A model generated the notes under the pieces. That model was not told the origin of the DNA. It saw only the letters and a program-made list of their open reading frames with translations, and did no database searches. The position numbers and the translations under genes were made by a program. From assembly GCA_019426215.1 (NCBI GenBank), contig CM033399.1:30699022-30763021 (forward strand): a stretch of 64,000 nt of DNA. The letters run 5' to 3'. Below, in pieces: positions 1 through 11,740 of the stretch (position 1 is the first letter of the stretch; each line of letters opens with the position of its first letter). This stretch comes from Buddleja alternifolia. Taxonomy: Eukaryota; Streptophyta; Magnoliopsida; Lamiales; Scrophulariaceae.

Positions 1-498
1 TGCCTTTAATCCTCAAATCTTTAAGTTGCTTGTATTATTTCAATAGCTAGCTCAATTCAAATGAAGAAACATTAATAACCTGACCATAGTCTTCTTATAT
101 TTTGGTGATGTTTCTGATATCTTGATTTTGATATTTGTTGTTCTTTTGTTGAATTAAAATTTTGTTGTTGGATTTGTTTAAATGTCTGGTGAAAATCAAT
201 TGAGAATGTAGGATTGGGGAAGTTTTATAGATATGGCTATGTCATATGAGAGATTGAGAAATGTAATGGAAATTGATATTAATTAAAAGAAGTTGAAGAG
301 TTAATTACTAATTGGTTTCACACTCTTACAATCTTACTTAATAAAAATTATAGGATATGTTATTATAAATATTATTTTTCTTAACAATAATGGTTGATAT
401 TAATATTAAACAATCAAGTAATTTTGATTGATATTAGTTAAAAACAATTTTTGAGTCCTTAATTATTTGGTCAATAAAGTTGAAGAGTCGTAGATAGT
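1..498. other. Intergenic, nothing recognised
   Basis: AT-rich sequence with no convincing coding potential, splice-linked exons or repeat structure that I can see. Confidence 0.5.
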
Positions 499-508
499 TA
501 CGTTCATT

Positions 509-896
509 GGAAAAATTGTATTTTTGGTACAGTAATGTGGCCTGCACATTTTTTTGGTACATTAATATGGGGGGGGAGGGGGGGTAGCAATTTGGGTACA
601 CTATTGAGCAAAAAATTGGCAATTTCAGTACATATCGCCGAAAATTGTTGACGTGGCGTCGGAAATTGCTGATGTGGCCGCCGGAAAATGTCAAAATTGG
701 GGATTTTCCAAAATGGAGGGAAAATTGCTGATGTGGCCGCCAAGTGGGCAATGAATTAATGACGTGGCCGGCCATGTGTCACTTTTGTGGATTAAAATGC
801 AATTTAACACAAATATTAAGGGCATTTTTGTCATTTTTCATCCACCCTATTCTCTCTCTCTCTACTTTATCTCCTTCACCAAAACACACACTCATT

Positions 897-932
<36 letters not shown>

Positions 933-1746
933 CATAAAAAATGGGACTCATAAATCCATCAAAAATTGAGTATTTATGAGTATTTCAGAATGCCCTTAAT
1001 TTGAGTATTTCAATACATCAAAAAATGGGACTTATAATTGTGTTAAGAATTTTTATACTCATAAACCCATCAAAAATTGAAATTTCAAATCTGAAATTCA
1101 CCATTCTGAAATTTATGGGTTTATACCCATAAACCCATTTCAAAATTCACCATTCTAAAATTCAATTTTGGTGTGTGTATATATGTGTGTGTGATTCTAT
1201 ATACATACATATATGTGTACATGCGTGCGTGTGTGTGTGTCTATTTATATATATGTGTGTGTGGTGTGTGTGAGCCTATATATATACATATATATATATA
1301 TATGTATATGCATGTGTGTGTCTGTTTATATATATGTGTGTGTGTGTGTGTGTGTCTGCTTGTATATATATGTGTGTGTGTGTGTGAATGAGTGTGTGTT
1401 TGGGTGAAGAAGATGAAGTGTAGAGAGAGAGAGAGAATAGGGTGGATGAAAATTGACAAAAATGCCCTAAATATTTGTGTTAAATTGCATTTTAATCTAC
1501 AAAAGTGACACATGGCCGGCCACATCAGCAATTTCCAGTGCCACGTCATCAATTTTCCCTCCATTTTGGAAAATCCCCAATTTTGACATTTTTCGGCAGA
1601 CATGTCAGCAATTTTCGGCGATATGTACTAAAATTGCCAAGTTTTTGCCCAATAGTGTACCCAAATTGCTAACCCCCCCCCCCCCCAATATTAATGTACT
1701 AAAAAATGTGCATGCCACATTACTGTACCAAAAATACAATTTTTCC
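509..1746. mobile_element. Non-coding MULE (Mutator-type) element with long TIRs
   Basis: The first about 400 bases (509-910) and the last about 360 (1390-1746) are inverted copies of each other. Both ends start GGAAAAATTGTATTTTTGGT on their own strand. The 10 bases TACGTTCATT stand directly outside both ends (499-508 and 1747-1756), a perfect target-site duplication of the length made by Mutator-like elements. The interior has no gene, only CA/TG/TA microsatellite and A-rich repeats. Frames open across the TIRs are by-products of low stop density and of the microsatellite. Each TIR carries a G or C homopolymer (about 570-586 and 1673-1686). It would need transposase from elsewhere. Confidence 0.9.
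1163..1404. repeat. (TG)n/(TA)n microsatellite block inside the MULE
   Basis: Repeated runs of TG alternate with TATATA and short GTGTGTCTGTTTATATATATG units, so the pattern is a compound microsatellite with a loose higher-order repeat. A matching CA/TA run lies at about 897-935 on the other side of the element's centre. Open frames here are not genes. Confidence 0.85.
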
Positions 1747-1756
1747 TACGTTCATT

Positions 1757-3237
1757 CAACCCTTACATTCCTACATTGATGAAGCAACTTTACCCCTTCA
1801 GTGGAAATTTAAAGGGCCTCATGAGTAACTATCAAATTCAAGTCAAATAAAAATCTTACGGGTATGTAACATACAACCTGGAAGTTATGGTTTAATTCCT
1901 ACTTAAGTTTATTATCTGGTACAAATCTCTGTGAACAGTTGATGGATCAATTGCAAAAGGAGCAGTGTATGCGAGCTCCCGAGTGACTTTTCCTTTTTGG
2001 TGTTCTTTTTCTTTTATTTCCTCTTTCTAACAAAAAAAGGGTGGTACCAATGGATGTATGTGAATTGAAATAAGTTAATATATGACGTGTTCTAACTACT
2101 TTTAGTTAAGAATAATTATTCGTTAGAATTATTTTTCATGATAAATGCACACCTCTACCCAAAAATTCCAATTTGGTGAACAAATGAAAGAAAATACAAT
2201 TGCCGAATACATGCACGCATTTATTTTTTATTGGAAAGCTTGTTAGTTCAAAGGTGAGTACTGAAAGGTTACGAGTGAACAATATTTATTGCAAATAATT
2301 AAAATGGTAGAGTAAGAATTTTGATGATTGTAGTTGGAAATGAAATTGGTTGTTTTTCTAATTTTTTTTAACTTTCAGAAATTTGAGAGAGCAATCAATG
2401 AAGGTGAAGTTTTCACTTGTATTGTGACCTTTGAGCAGGAATAAGGTGGCCGGTTATTTGAATTGATCATTAATTATTGATTGTTAGTGAATGATCACAA
2501 TGATAATATTAGTAGCCATATATTATTATATTATATTAAATTATTATATAAGATTATAAAAATATGGACTTATTAATGTTTCTTCTAATTGTGAAAAGAC
2601 ATTGTTATTGTTATTAATGTACCACCGTTATTATTACTATTAATATACTATTTGAAATGTGAATGATATTTAGCATGTCTTAAAAGCAATATTGACTAAA
2701 TGCATGTAGATTAATTGAACATAAAAATCAATTTCTTGCATGGTCTTAACTATGCTACTTATAGCTAATAAATTTAAAAAGATTGACAACACTTGAAAAT
2801 ATTTATAAGTTTTTATATTATTACATTTTCTATAAAAATAGATCTTTTACTATATAAAAATAATTTTCACGTGCACTTTACTAGTAATAATAAAATAACG
2901 GATAGTTTTTTAGGGGTTGAGGGATGTCCTATTGACGCCTTGACTGTGACAGTCCCTAACTTTTTGTTTTCTATTATTTGAATATATTTTCTTATCTCTA
3001 TTTCTTTTTCGATTTTCTATAATTGCTTAAAATTGTTTCATGAGTTCAACCTTCTCTATTTGTTGTGCTTGATTATGAAAGTTCAATATTTTGTGTTTTG
3101 ATTCCTCAATTTTTAAATCGACGTTCTATTACACATTATCACAAATTCATTCACATCGAAATGTGTATTATGCCGTGTAACTATATTTCGTATGCCCCAT
3201 CCACTTGCCTGTTCACATACCAGACGTCTTTACACTA
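1757..3237. other. Intergenic, nothing recognised
   Basis: AT-rich DNA without a supported gene or a repeat with definable ends. Confidence 0.5.
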
Positions 3238-3905
3238 GGTATTGTCCGCTTTAGTCGGAGTCTCAAAGATTTGTCCTTAAAAGTCGACTTGCTAGGGAAA
3301 GCGGAGCTTGGGGCTTATACGCCTCTCAAGACCCTCGTCTCCATCCAATGTGAGAAGTAGTTACATACATAGCATAAGCCCCCTCAGACGAGGGGCTTGG
3401 GTAGTGAACATGGCCTCGTTCCCACAGACAGCGCCATTATAATGTGGCATGCAATTGCATTCTCACACACCAAATGCCCTTGAATGAGTTATTGTCCGCT
3501 TTGGTTGGAGTTTCACGAGTTTGTACTTAAAAGGCATCTCGCCAAGGAGAGGGGAGTTTTGGGCTTATAATCACCCTTGTTTCCATCTGATAAGGGAAGT
3601 AGTTACATACACATCAATGTTAAAACCTTTCTGATTCACATTAGATCACAAATAATTGATAATTCATTGAGTTCGATACCTCTTTCGCATTTTATGTGCT
3701 ATTTCTTCGCTTCTAGTCCAAGAAGTCACATGTCGTCGTCCTCGTATTAAAGAAAATAATGATGTGTATGTAGCTATTTCCCACATAGATGGAGACAAAG
3801 GTCTTGAGAGGCTTATAAGCCCTTGGCCCCCCTCCATCTAGCAATGTGCCTTTTAAGGACAAACTTATGATGTTTCAGCTAAAGCGAATAATACCTCGCG
3901 CAGGA
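3238..3905. repeat. Two direct and one inverted copy of a dispersed repeat of about 130 bp
   Basis: A unit beginning near TATTGTCCGCTTT and ending near AGTAGTTACATAC occurs at about 3238-3372 and 3488-3613. A reverse-complement copy (starting GTATGTAGCTATTTCCCAC, ending with AAAGCGAATAATACC) lies at about 3762-3895. Copies share the landmarks CTTATAAGCC and CTCCATC. No coding potential is seen. It may be an LTR fragment or a MITE cluster; I could not find a TSD. Confidence 0.6.
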
Positions 3906-4564
3906 GCGATCGATATGCGAGAAAGCAAGTGCATACAACATAAAAAAATAAAATAAATTAATAACGCAAGGGGGTGAAAGTTATGAGATAGTAGCCCTTT
4001 TCTTTAACCAAACTACCATACAATATATAAGATCATAAGAAGTCTATTATTTTATGAAAAAATTATTCTTAAAATGAAACAAAAGAAATAATATAATTAA
4101 TCAATGTTACATGTAATTCCAATTTGACTTTACAGATTGAATCCCAATACCAATGCAAAGACTTGGAAGGTTATGCATAGAGATGTGCATGTGAGAAAGA
4201 TAGGCCACCGAAAACAATAGTTGAGGTTCAGATAACCGTAGGGCACCCCACAGAAGGGAAAACCACATGTGCCCTCAACTTGAAGCATTAAACACCATTG
4301 CCAGTTCACTCACAATTCTCACTTCTCTATCACCATTAATATTTTAGTAACAAACCTCGTTGTTGCAATTTTTGTCCCGTTGAGAAAGAGAATGAGTCGT
4401 TAGTTCTACTGATTAAGTTGAAAGAATTTATACGAAAGACTCATAGTCTGTCTCAGTGAGAAGAAAACGCCCGTTATTTGGTGAGAAAAATTCATATAAA
4501 AACATATATATCATTCTTGAAGCCTCTATGAGCCTTTCAATGAGGTTTTCCCGCAAAATCCATA
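3906..4564. other. Intergenic, nothing recognised
   Basis: No gene or delimited repeat seen. Confidence 0.5.
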
Positions 4565-4733
4565 CACAAACTGGGGTAAAAGATTTTCTTAACCCTTAAA
4601 CTAGTGATTCTGTACCAATTTGGAATTTAAACTTTTAAATGTACCAATATGACACTTAAACATCTCAAGGTGTACCAAATATTTTTACTGAATAATCTGA
4701 CACATATGTCCATGCACTTAATAAATAATACTT

Positions 4734-4928
4734 TTTTTTTTTAATTCAAGATGGAGAGGGATACCCTAAATATTTAGCCCGACAAACTCGAGTTGATAGT
4801 CATAATCCTGAGTCATAAAGACTCTATCTAGCTCCATAAAGGAGAGGAGAACCACCTGGATTCAAACCCAGGAGGACCTCTCACAATAAAGTGAAAGGTG
4901 GATACCACTAGACCAATAGGTCTTGGGT
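4734..4928 (-). mobile_element. tRNA-derived SINE
   Basis: On the minus strand the element opens with a tRNA-like head containing an A box TGGTCTAGTGG and a B box GGTTTGAATCC, and ends in a poly-A tail (the T run at 4732-4742 on plus). The 16 bases TTAATAAATAATACTT flank it on both sides (4718-4733 and 4929-4944), a perfect TSD as made by LINE-driven retrotransposition. About 195 bp long. The tRNA-like head is not a functional tRNA gene. Confidence 0.92.
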
Positions 4929-5146
4929 TTAATAAATAATACTTGACTATTAAGAAGTAATTTTTTTAGCTTCTCTTTTCTTTTTCATAATATACGTAAT
5001 TCATTAAAATCAAATAAGAGATCAAAGTTAAAGTTTAACTCTTACTATTTATTAAAAATTAAAGAGTATGAATTAATATTTAGATATTTACATTAAATGC
5101 ATAAATATGGAAATATTAACCGAAAGACATACTTTTTAATACATAG

Positions 5147-6486
5147 TGACACGCTAGAACTTAACATGCTTTAATAGCAAGTATACTAGTCGTGTGTAGT
5201 GATAGATGGACAAAAAGTCCGAGTTGTCGAACCATAAGGACTTAAATTCTAGTTTATGATTTTCGATAAAAGAAAGAACAATTAAAGTAAAATGCAAGTA
5301 ATTGATTGAACAAACGAAGAACAAAAGAGGAAACGAGCTATGGATTAAAACTCACGTATGATAAAATGACTAAGGCAGATGCTACAACCGAATTTACTCG
5401 CTAATATACATGAGTTACTTCTCGAATTATTAGACTCCTATTGCTTTGGTGGAAATTCCTTGATTAATTATTATCCGATGTCTCGGCTCATAATAATCCT
5501 ATGATTAATTGACGGTTCTCTAAATATGTCTATCCGAGAATCTAACCAATAACCACGTATTTACGTTCTAGAATTTTCCCGGATAAATCCGGCTAACAGC
5601 GCACCCGTGAATCTCTACCTATCTCTAGGGGCAATTCCTCATTTGTTTCGAATGATGTGTTAATTCCTTTGAACCCTAACCTGTATTCTCTCGAATGAAT
5701 AGACTAGGCAAGATAGCAAGCATATGATTGGCATAAAAGCATAAAATTAACACACAAAGCAATAGTAGAATTAATACGAAAAATCACTTCATATATATTG
5801 ACTCATAAATTCGGCCTTCACATGGCCTTAGTTCTACGAAATTAGCTCATCTTCAATAGTTTAAGAAGATCTAAAACAATCATATACATAGTTATGAACA
5901 TAAAAATACAATGAAAGCAAATAAAACTCCCTAAAGCTTGGTTGATGATGAATCCTTGCTTGGAACTTCAATCTCTAGCTTAATTCCCCTTCTTCTCCTT
6001 CAAAGAGTGATGAAAAGTTGACTCAAATCTCAGAAAATGATCTCCAAACTCCAAAATCCGAACCCCAAACAATGTGCTGAAGTTTGGCTTTTATACATTT
6101 CAAAAACAGTTACAGCGGCACCTAGGCGCCGCCTACGTGTCAATGCTAGCTTGGGGCAAAAGTTTGGGGGCACCCAGGCATGGATATACTGGCGCTCGGG
6201 CGTGGACGGGATGACGCCTAGGCGTGGTTAATGTGGTGCCTAGGCATGGCTCTTTGTAGCACAACTGCTTGTCTCTGCGTCTGGCGCCCGGGCACGGGTA
6301 TGCGGATCATTTTCCTTGAGTTTGTTTGATACGTTGTCTTTTCGCCCTCTTCTTCGTTTGCATCCATCTAAGGCCTGAATTTACTTAACACACGGATTAA
6401 CGCAAATGTAGCAAGATTTAGGCGATAAATAAATCTAGAATATAAACACAACAGGCTTAAAAGACACGTAAAAACGACTCCTATCA
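5147..6486 (-). mobile_element. Solo LTR, relative of the 44.8-50.8 kb retrotransposon
   Basis: The segment starts TGACACG and ends CTATCA (TG...CA), with the 5-bp TSD CATAG on both sides (5142-5146 and 6487-6491). It aligns along most of its length with the LTRs at 44831 and 49212. Shared landmarks are the GTCCGAGTTGTCGAACC start, the block around TCTCGGCT...CCTATGATTAATTGA, TCTCTACCTATCTCTAGGGG, and AAGGCCTGAA...AACACGTAAAAA near the end. It is shorter and clearly diverged. No internal region or second LTR is left, so it arose by LTR-LTR recombination. Orientation is given by analogy with the complete element, whose primer site shows minus-strand transcription. Confidence 0.88.
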
Positions 6487-6779
6487 CATAGTTTTTGTAA
6501 AATTCTAAAGTCGAAATTTAATATATGATATCTTCTCATATGATTTTTCAAAAATAAAAAAAGTTATAGTGCTAATTATAGCATTAACTTGGGTTTCATA
6601 TTTGAATTTAAGTCTTCTTCAAAGTTTAAACATAAAGTCTTATCAAAAAAAAAAGTTCAAACATAAAGGAAAAAATTAGGTTCCCGATGTGGAAAATTAT
6701 GCATTTGGAAATTTATGAACTATTTACAGTAAAATATTATCACTGTTTTAATATAAAAAATAGGATTAATAAAAAAAAT

Positions 6780-7778
6780 GGAATTAAAGCATACGCCCCA
6801 ACCTATCAAAATGTTCGTCTGACACCCTCATATTTCGTAAATGTTACATTTAACCCCCTATGACCGGATTCAATGGAATCTTAAGGAATATTTCTTCACT
6901 TTAAGGCGCATGTGCCACACACGTGATATGAGCAAGGGTAAAATCGTCATTCAAGGGGCAAAGTGCTCTAGACACTATAGAAAGGGATGTTTACTCTCAT
7001 CCCTAATTTTCTTCATTTTCCTTATTCCTTTTCTTCTTTCCTTTTTTCCCTTTCCTCCCCTTTTTCTTCTCCTAAACCTAGCATTCCCCACCGTTGTTGG
7101 AACACCAACTTTTGCCCCCACCGCCGCCCTATGCTTCCAACGTAGACTGAGTACCACCAACACCACAATCTCCTCAAATAAACTAAAACCCACATCCACA
7201 TCATGCCCCATCGCCCCCTCACCGCACCTCCACCCAAGTCCCACCACCAATCTCCGCAAATCACATAACAATTTTTCATTTTCTTTAATTATTTTTTTAG
7301 TTTTTTAGATTATTTTTTTCAATTCTTCCTAATTTAATTTTTTTTAAAATATATGATATTTTTTCTTCTTTTTTTTTTTAGCTTTTTTCTAATTTTTTTC
7401 AGAAATTTTCTTCATTTTTCTGTTTTTTTTTCCAATTTGGTTTAAGGCATGATCAAATTTTTTTAACTAAAAATATTAAATATTACACAAATTTAAACAT
7501 CAAATTAAAAAAGTTTTGAAGATTTATCAAAGACCCTCCTATCCTATGATGTATGGAGCACTTTGCTCTCTGAGTGTCGATTTTATCCTTACTCATATCA
7601 TGTGTGTGGCACACGTGCACCGGGAAGTGGATGAATATTCTCTATGATTCCGCCGGATCCAGTCACAAGAGGTTAAATGCAACATACACCTAAAGTGAGG
7701 ATGTTTGTACACATTTTAATAGATTGGGGGGGCAAAATGCACACACCCTCATAGATTCGGGGTGTCTACTTTTATCCC
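6780..7778. mobile_element. Non-coding MULE element nested in the 4574-8145 element
   Basis: About 200-base inverted ends: left GGAATTAAAGCATACGCCCC and, on minus, right GGGATAAAAGTAGACACCCC. They continue with the shared ATTTAACC...GGATYCARTRG and GGGCAAAGTGCTC/GGAGCACTTTGC landmarks. The flanks are T plus eight A plus T on the left and T plus seven A plus TT on the right, consistent with a 9-10 bp TSD that slipped by one A. The open frame at 6841-7308 spans TIR and pyrimidine-rich DNA and is not a supported gene. Confidence 0.75.
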
Positions 7779-8217
7779 TAAAAAAATTATGTGATTCGAA
7801 GAGACATCTAACTTTAAAATTTAGTATTTGTCATTTATTTTCTTAAAATATGTACTATAATAGTTATACCTTTCAAGTGGTTGGAAGAATTTGTCTGGTC
7901 TTTTATAAGACTTTTATCATAATATTTGACTAAAGGATGTATTTACAAACACTTGGAATATTGAAGATGTTAGAAGATACATAAAGACTTAGAGGGGGTG
8001 GATGCAAACAGTGTATTTGAATTTAACCAAAAAGGTGACATTTGGTACACATTAAAAAGTTCAAGTGTTAAATTAGTACACTTAGAAGTTTAGGGTCCAA
8101 ATTGGTACAAAATACTTAGTTTAAGGGTCATAAAAAATTTTACCCAACAAACTGCATGGACCAATTGGGTCCAAAAACTATTAAAGTGGATAAGATGTGG
8201 AATAATTTTTAAAGGTA

Positions 8218-9203
8218 TAATTACAAGTACACCCCTTGCTAACATGCATATTTACACTTACTTCCCCTCTTACAATTAAAATTACCATTACATTACGAAT
8301 TAAGTTGAGTAATTATGTTTACTCCTTGAGATCATCACAATGCCGACGTCATCATAAATTTTTTGGTGAACTTCCAAAAATACTTATGGCTAAGATCTGG
8401 TGTATTTGTGACAACCCAAATACTCTAAGGGGGGTTAAATGTCATTTTGCAAACAGCAAAGGATTAAAATGTAATATTAAAAACATGTAACAGGCGGTTA
8501 TAATGTTAAGAACATACAAGTGAATATTGTAATATTTATTGTATTTATGATTATAAGAACTTATAGAGGGTTATAAATAATTTATTTCTTGACGTTTGAA
8601 ATAAAGAATTTATATATTTATTTAATAATTGAAATTACACACGAACTATTACAAATACCACCCTAACAAAAAATAAACATTACAACTGCTTCGACCTTCA
8701 CTTCTGCCTCTGGTCCCTCCAGCATGTTAAATACATCCACAGCTTTTGCCAGCCTTAACTTCAGTACATGGATTTTTCTCCACTGGTTATTGTAGTGTTT
8801 ATCATTTATCAGTGTGTATTTGTAATGATTTGTATGTAATTCCGATATAAGAGGGGAATTATATGTAAATTCTTATTTCAAACATCAAGTAATAAATTAC
8901 ATTCTACACCTAAAAGTTCTTAGAATTACAAAATATAAACATAAATATTACGAATTTTTGAATGTTCTTACAATTACATTTCAAATTTTTGTTGTTTGCA
9001 AAATTATATTTAACCTTCTTCGTGTACTTGGTCGTCACAAATACACCAAATTTTAGACGGATGCTTTTTTGGAAGTTCACCAAAAATTTGTGATGATGTC
9101 AACATATTGTGGATCTTAGGGGTACATGTACTTATACAATTTAGTGGGTAACATGATGATAAATCCAATTATAAGAGGGGGAGCATGTTAACAGTGATTG
9201 TAA
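8218..9203. mobile_element. Fold-back element with about 350-base inverted arms
   Basis: The left arm (about 8218-8610) and right arm (about 8870-9203) are imperfect inverted copies. Landmarks are CTAACATGC/GTTAACATGCTCC, TTTTGGTGAACTTCCAAAAA versus TTTTTTGGAAGTTCACCAAA, GGTGTATTTGTGAC versus GTCACAAATACACC, and TTTGCAAACA versus TGTTTGCAAA. The arms pair across an AT-rich loop. I could not identify a convincing TSD, so the superfamily is open and the ends are approximate. Confidence 0.65.
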
Positions 9204-10118
9204 CGTATGGAAGATTCTAGCCCGTTGTCGGATTGGCTCGACCCAAGTGTATTTCACAAAGTAAGTGAATTACACTTGTAATGTGATTGATCACTTATTT
9301 TATAAAATACACTTGGGTTCGACCGAGGCAGGAGCAAACTAAGTACTTGTATGATTTTGATTTCAAAATTCAATTCTCAAATTTTTTGAGAGCCCAAAAC
9401 ACATTTGGGCCAAGTGAGTTTTCCCTTTTTCTTGAGTCTCGATTTCCAATTTTTGAGAGCTCGTCCCAGAACATGAGAATAAGTCTCCAAAAACCTGGAC
9501 ACATGAGTTTTCGTTTTGGTGAAATAAGGAGAATTCGCCTGGAACAGTGGCTAGTGTAGTGAATGAATTATACTTATCATGTGATTGATAACTTACTTTG
9601 TGAATTGCCAGGAGAAAATTGAATTTCCCATTACATAATTATCCAATTTTTAAATTATGGTACAAATTCCATATAAATTCGGGACTAAAGGTGTTAATCC
9701 TCTTTCTTATAGGTCCAAAAATGCAATTTATCCTTATCCCAAAAAGGATCACCACTTCAATTTTTTCTGTTTTAAAGAGAAAAGAACACAAAATGCCCAT
9801 TATTTGCACGAGGGGGACATTCACTCCTGCCCTTTGTTTGTCACTAATAAAAGATAATAGTAAAGTACATCCATCCACACTTTTAAGAGCATACTGCAAA
9901 ATTTGCACTAATCTATACTATAAGAATATAGATTAGCTCCTTTATGCAGGGGCAAACAGCTTTAGATAAGTGGCAACAACAAGAATAAAGCTGCAGGCCT
10001 AACCATTCTCATCGCCCATCAATAATGGAAGGTCTTTTGAGTGATTCCCATTTCACACAACTCCACAATGGGGACAAAAGGTTACTGCATCATCCATTCA
10101 GTCTTATGCCAATTCCAA
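9204..10118. other. Intergenic with small inverted repeats
   Basis: No gene seen. A palindromic stretch at about 9243-9317 starts CCCAAGTGTATTTCACAAAG and ends with the complementary AAATACACTTGGG. A related TTCACAAAGTAAGT motif recurs inverted at about 9592-9606, so 9233-9612 may be a degraded MITE of about 370 bp. Confidence 0.45.
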
Positions 10119-10319
10119 CACAGATTTAACTCAGTTGGTAGGAACGAATCACTTTCTATTAAATTATTGTGGGTTCGATTCACTATGCCGATATAAGGGC
10201 AATGTTGGTGGACGATCTGTAAATACCTCTGTAAGCAACATTAGGTCTCAGAGGCATGCCCTGTCCCGTGGTAAGTGACCAGAGCTGATCATACCAAACT
10301 TTTACATAAAAAAAATAAA
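10119..10319 (+). mobile_element. tRNA-derived SINE
   Basis: The plus strand shows an A-box-like TAACTCAGTTGGTAGG near the start and a B-box-like GGTTCGATTCA about 45 bases later. A non-tRNA body and an A-rich tail (about 10306-10319) follow. No clean TSD was found, so the ends are approximate. Confidence 0.7.
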
Positions 10320-10612
10320 TTGTTTTGTCAATTGGGCCCGACCGACCTATTTTTTTGTTTGTGTTGTATAAAAATAGAAATAAAGGACAATCAATGTAAA
10401 AACTTCTATTTTTAACAAATATAGTAATTTTACACTCTGGTATAATGTTTACATTTAGCCATGACTAATATTCGAGCAGGATTCCAACCTGTCAGAAACA
10501 CGAGTTCCCATCACCTTAATTTTAGGAATCTCACTCCAATTAGTTTTTCCATTGCATGTAAGAATCCATTCATGCAAAGAAACATAAATAGGAGTGGACT
10601 CATTGTCACAAC

Positions 10613-11117
10613 ATAGCTTGCATGGGTACGGATACAGATACGGCGACACGGATACGACACGATACTGGTACGGCGATACGATTTTTTCAAAATTTTAGAA
10701 TACGACACGGCGAGGGTACGACTATATATATGTATGTATAATATATAAAAATAAATTTGATTCGATAAATTCATTGATATAAATAAAATTTTGTCTAGTT
10801 CTGCAAATTTCTTTGTCATTTATTTAATTTTTATATGTTAATTTTTAACAAAAGACCGAAAATATTATCTATCTTCCTATTTTAGTCCAAAAAGTATTAT
10901 ATAATATTAAACAAATATTCTATCTCTTATCCAAAACGTATCGGATAATTCAAATTTTGTATCGGATACGGTATCCAGAATTTTTTCTTTTCTTTTTATT
11001 TTTGGACACTTCAAAAATGGTTTGGACATGGTATCCGAGAGTATCCGTGCCGGATATGGGTACGATACGGATACGATACTGCACGGGGTCGATTTTAGGA
11101 GTATCCGTGCATCATAG
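10613..11117. mobile_element. hAT-type MITE, GGATACG family, copy 1
   Basis: The right end on the minus strand reads CTATGATGCACGGATACTCC and the left end is a weaker match (ATAGCTTGCATGGGTACGG). The 8-bp TSD GTCACAAC is perfect on both sides (10605-10612 and 11118-11125), which is typical of hAT transposition. Subterminal regions are dense in TACGGATACG/GTATCCG motifs. It is clearly homologous along its length to the copy at 25269-25750. No coding sequence. Confidence 0.88.
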
Positions 11118-11125
11118 GTCACAAC

Positions 11126-11731
11126 TCACAAGGAAGGAACTATTTTTTTCAAATATGATACATTTTCCTTACTCTTATATTTACTAATAAAGTGCATGTG
11201 CGTTGCACATAAACTACCATTTCATACATATATTTAAACAAGAAATTTTATTTAAAATATTATAAAATTATTTGCTATAATAAAGATGATGGTAAAATTA
11301 ATATATCATAATGGCAAGTACGTTTTCATAAAGAGTTTAGTAGTGTATTGTCAAAATATAAAGTGTCTGCTATAGCACCTATTGAAGAAAAATATTTAAT
11401 AGAAATTATTAGTTCTTAATATTAGAATTCATTAGGGGACCTTTGAGCTTGCCGATAGTTTCAGGTGAAGGATTCCAAGAAAAGGTAGAGTCTCAAATGT
11501 TGTATTAATTTACTAAATAGTAACATATTATTAAAGTTATTTAAGTGAGGATAATGGTGTCTTTTCATAATTGGAAGAAACAGTATCAAGATCCACACTT
11601 TTATAATAACTAGAAAGTATCACGTGCGATGCACGTGGTGAATCAATGAGAAGTTAAATTGAAGTAAATATGTATAGTTTATTGGCCAATTAATAACTTG
11701 TTAAGAATTGATTATTTGATAGTGCCTACCT
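11126..11731. other. Intergenic, nothing recognised
   Basis: No gene or delimited repeat seen. Confidence 0.5.
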
Positions 11732-11740
11732 TATACTTTT

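Larger units (their letters stand above)
4574..8145. mobile_element. MULE-type element carrying three nested insertions
   Basis: The ends are inverted copies over about 110 bases. Left reads GGGTAAAAGATTTTCTTAAC and the right end on the minus strand reads GGGTAAAATTTTTTATGACC, both continuing into CCTTAAACTA and a TGTACCAATTTGGA stretch. The flanking 9-mers are CACAAACTG (4565-4573) and AACAAACTG (8146-8154), a 9-bp TSD with one mismatch. Subtracting the SINE, the solo LTR and the inner MULE with their TSDs leaves about 1.0 kb, the size of a non-coding MULE. No transposase is present. Confidence 0.75.

Noticed and set aside
434..1779. Several open frames of 60-120 codons on both strands
   Set aside because: They lie in MULE TIRs and CA/TG microsatellite, occur as mirror pairs in the two TIRs, and match no protein.
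4860..4928. Possible tRNA genes (also at 10120-10180 and 17880-17945)
   Set aside because: Only A and B boxes are tRNA-like; bodies, A-rich tails and TSDs show they are SINE heads.
6841..7308. 155-codon plus frame
   Set aside because: Begins in a MULE TIR and continues through pyrimidine-rich DNA; no recognisable protein.
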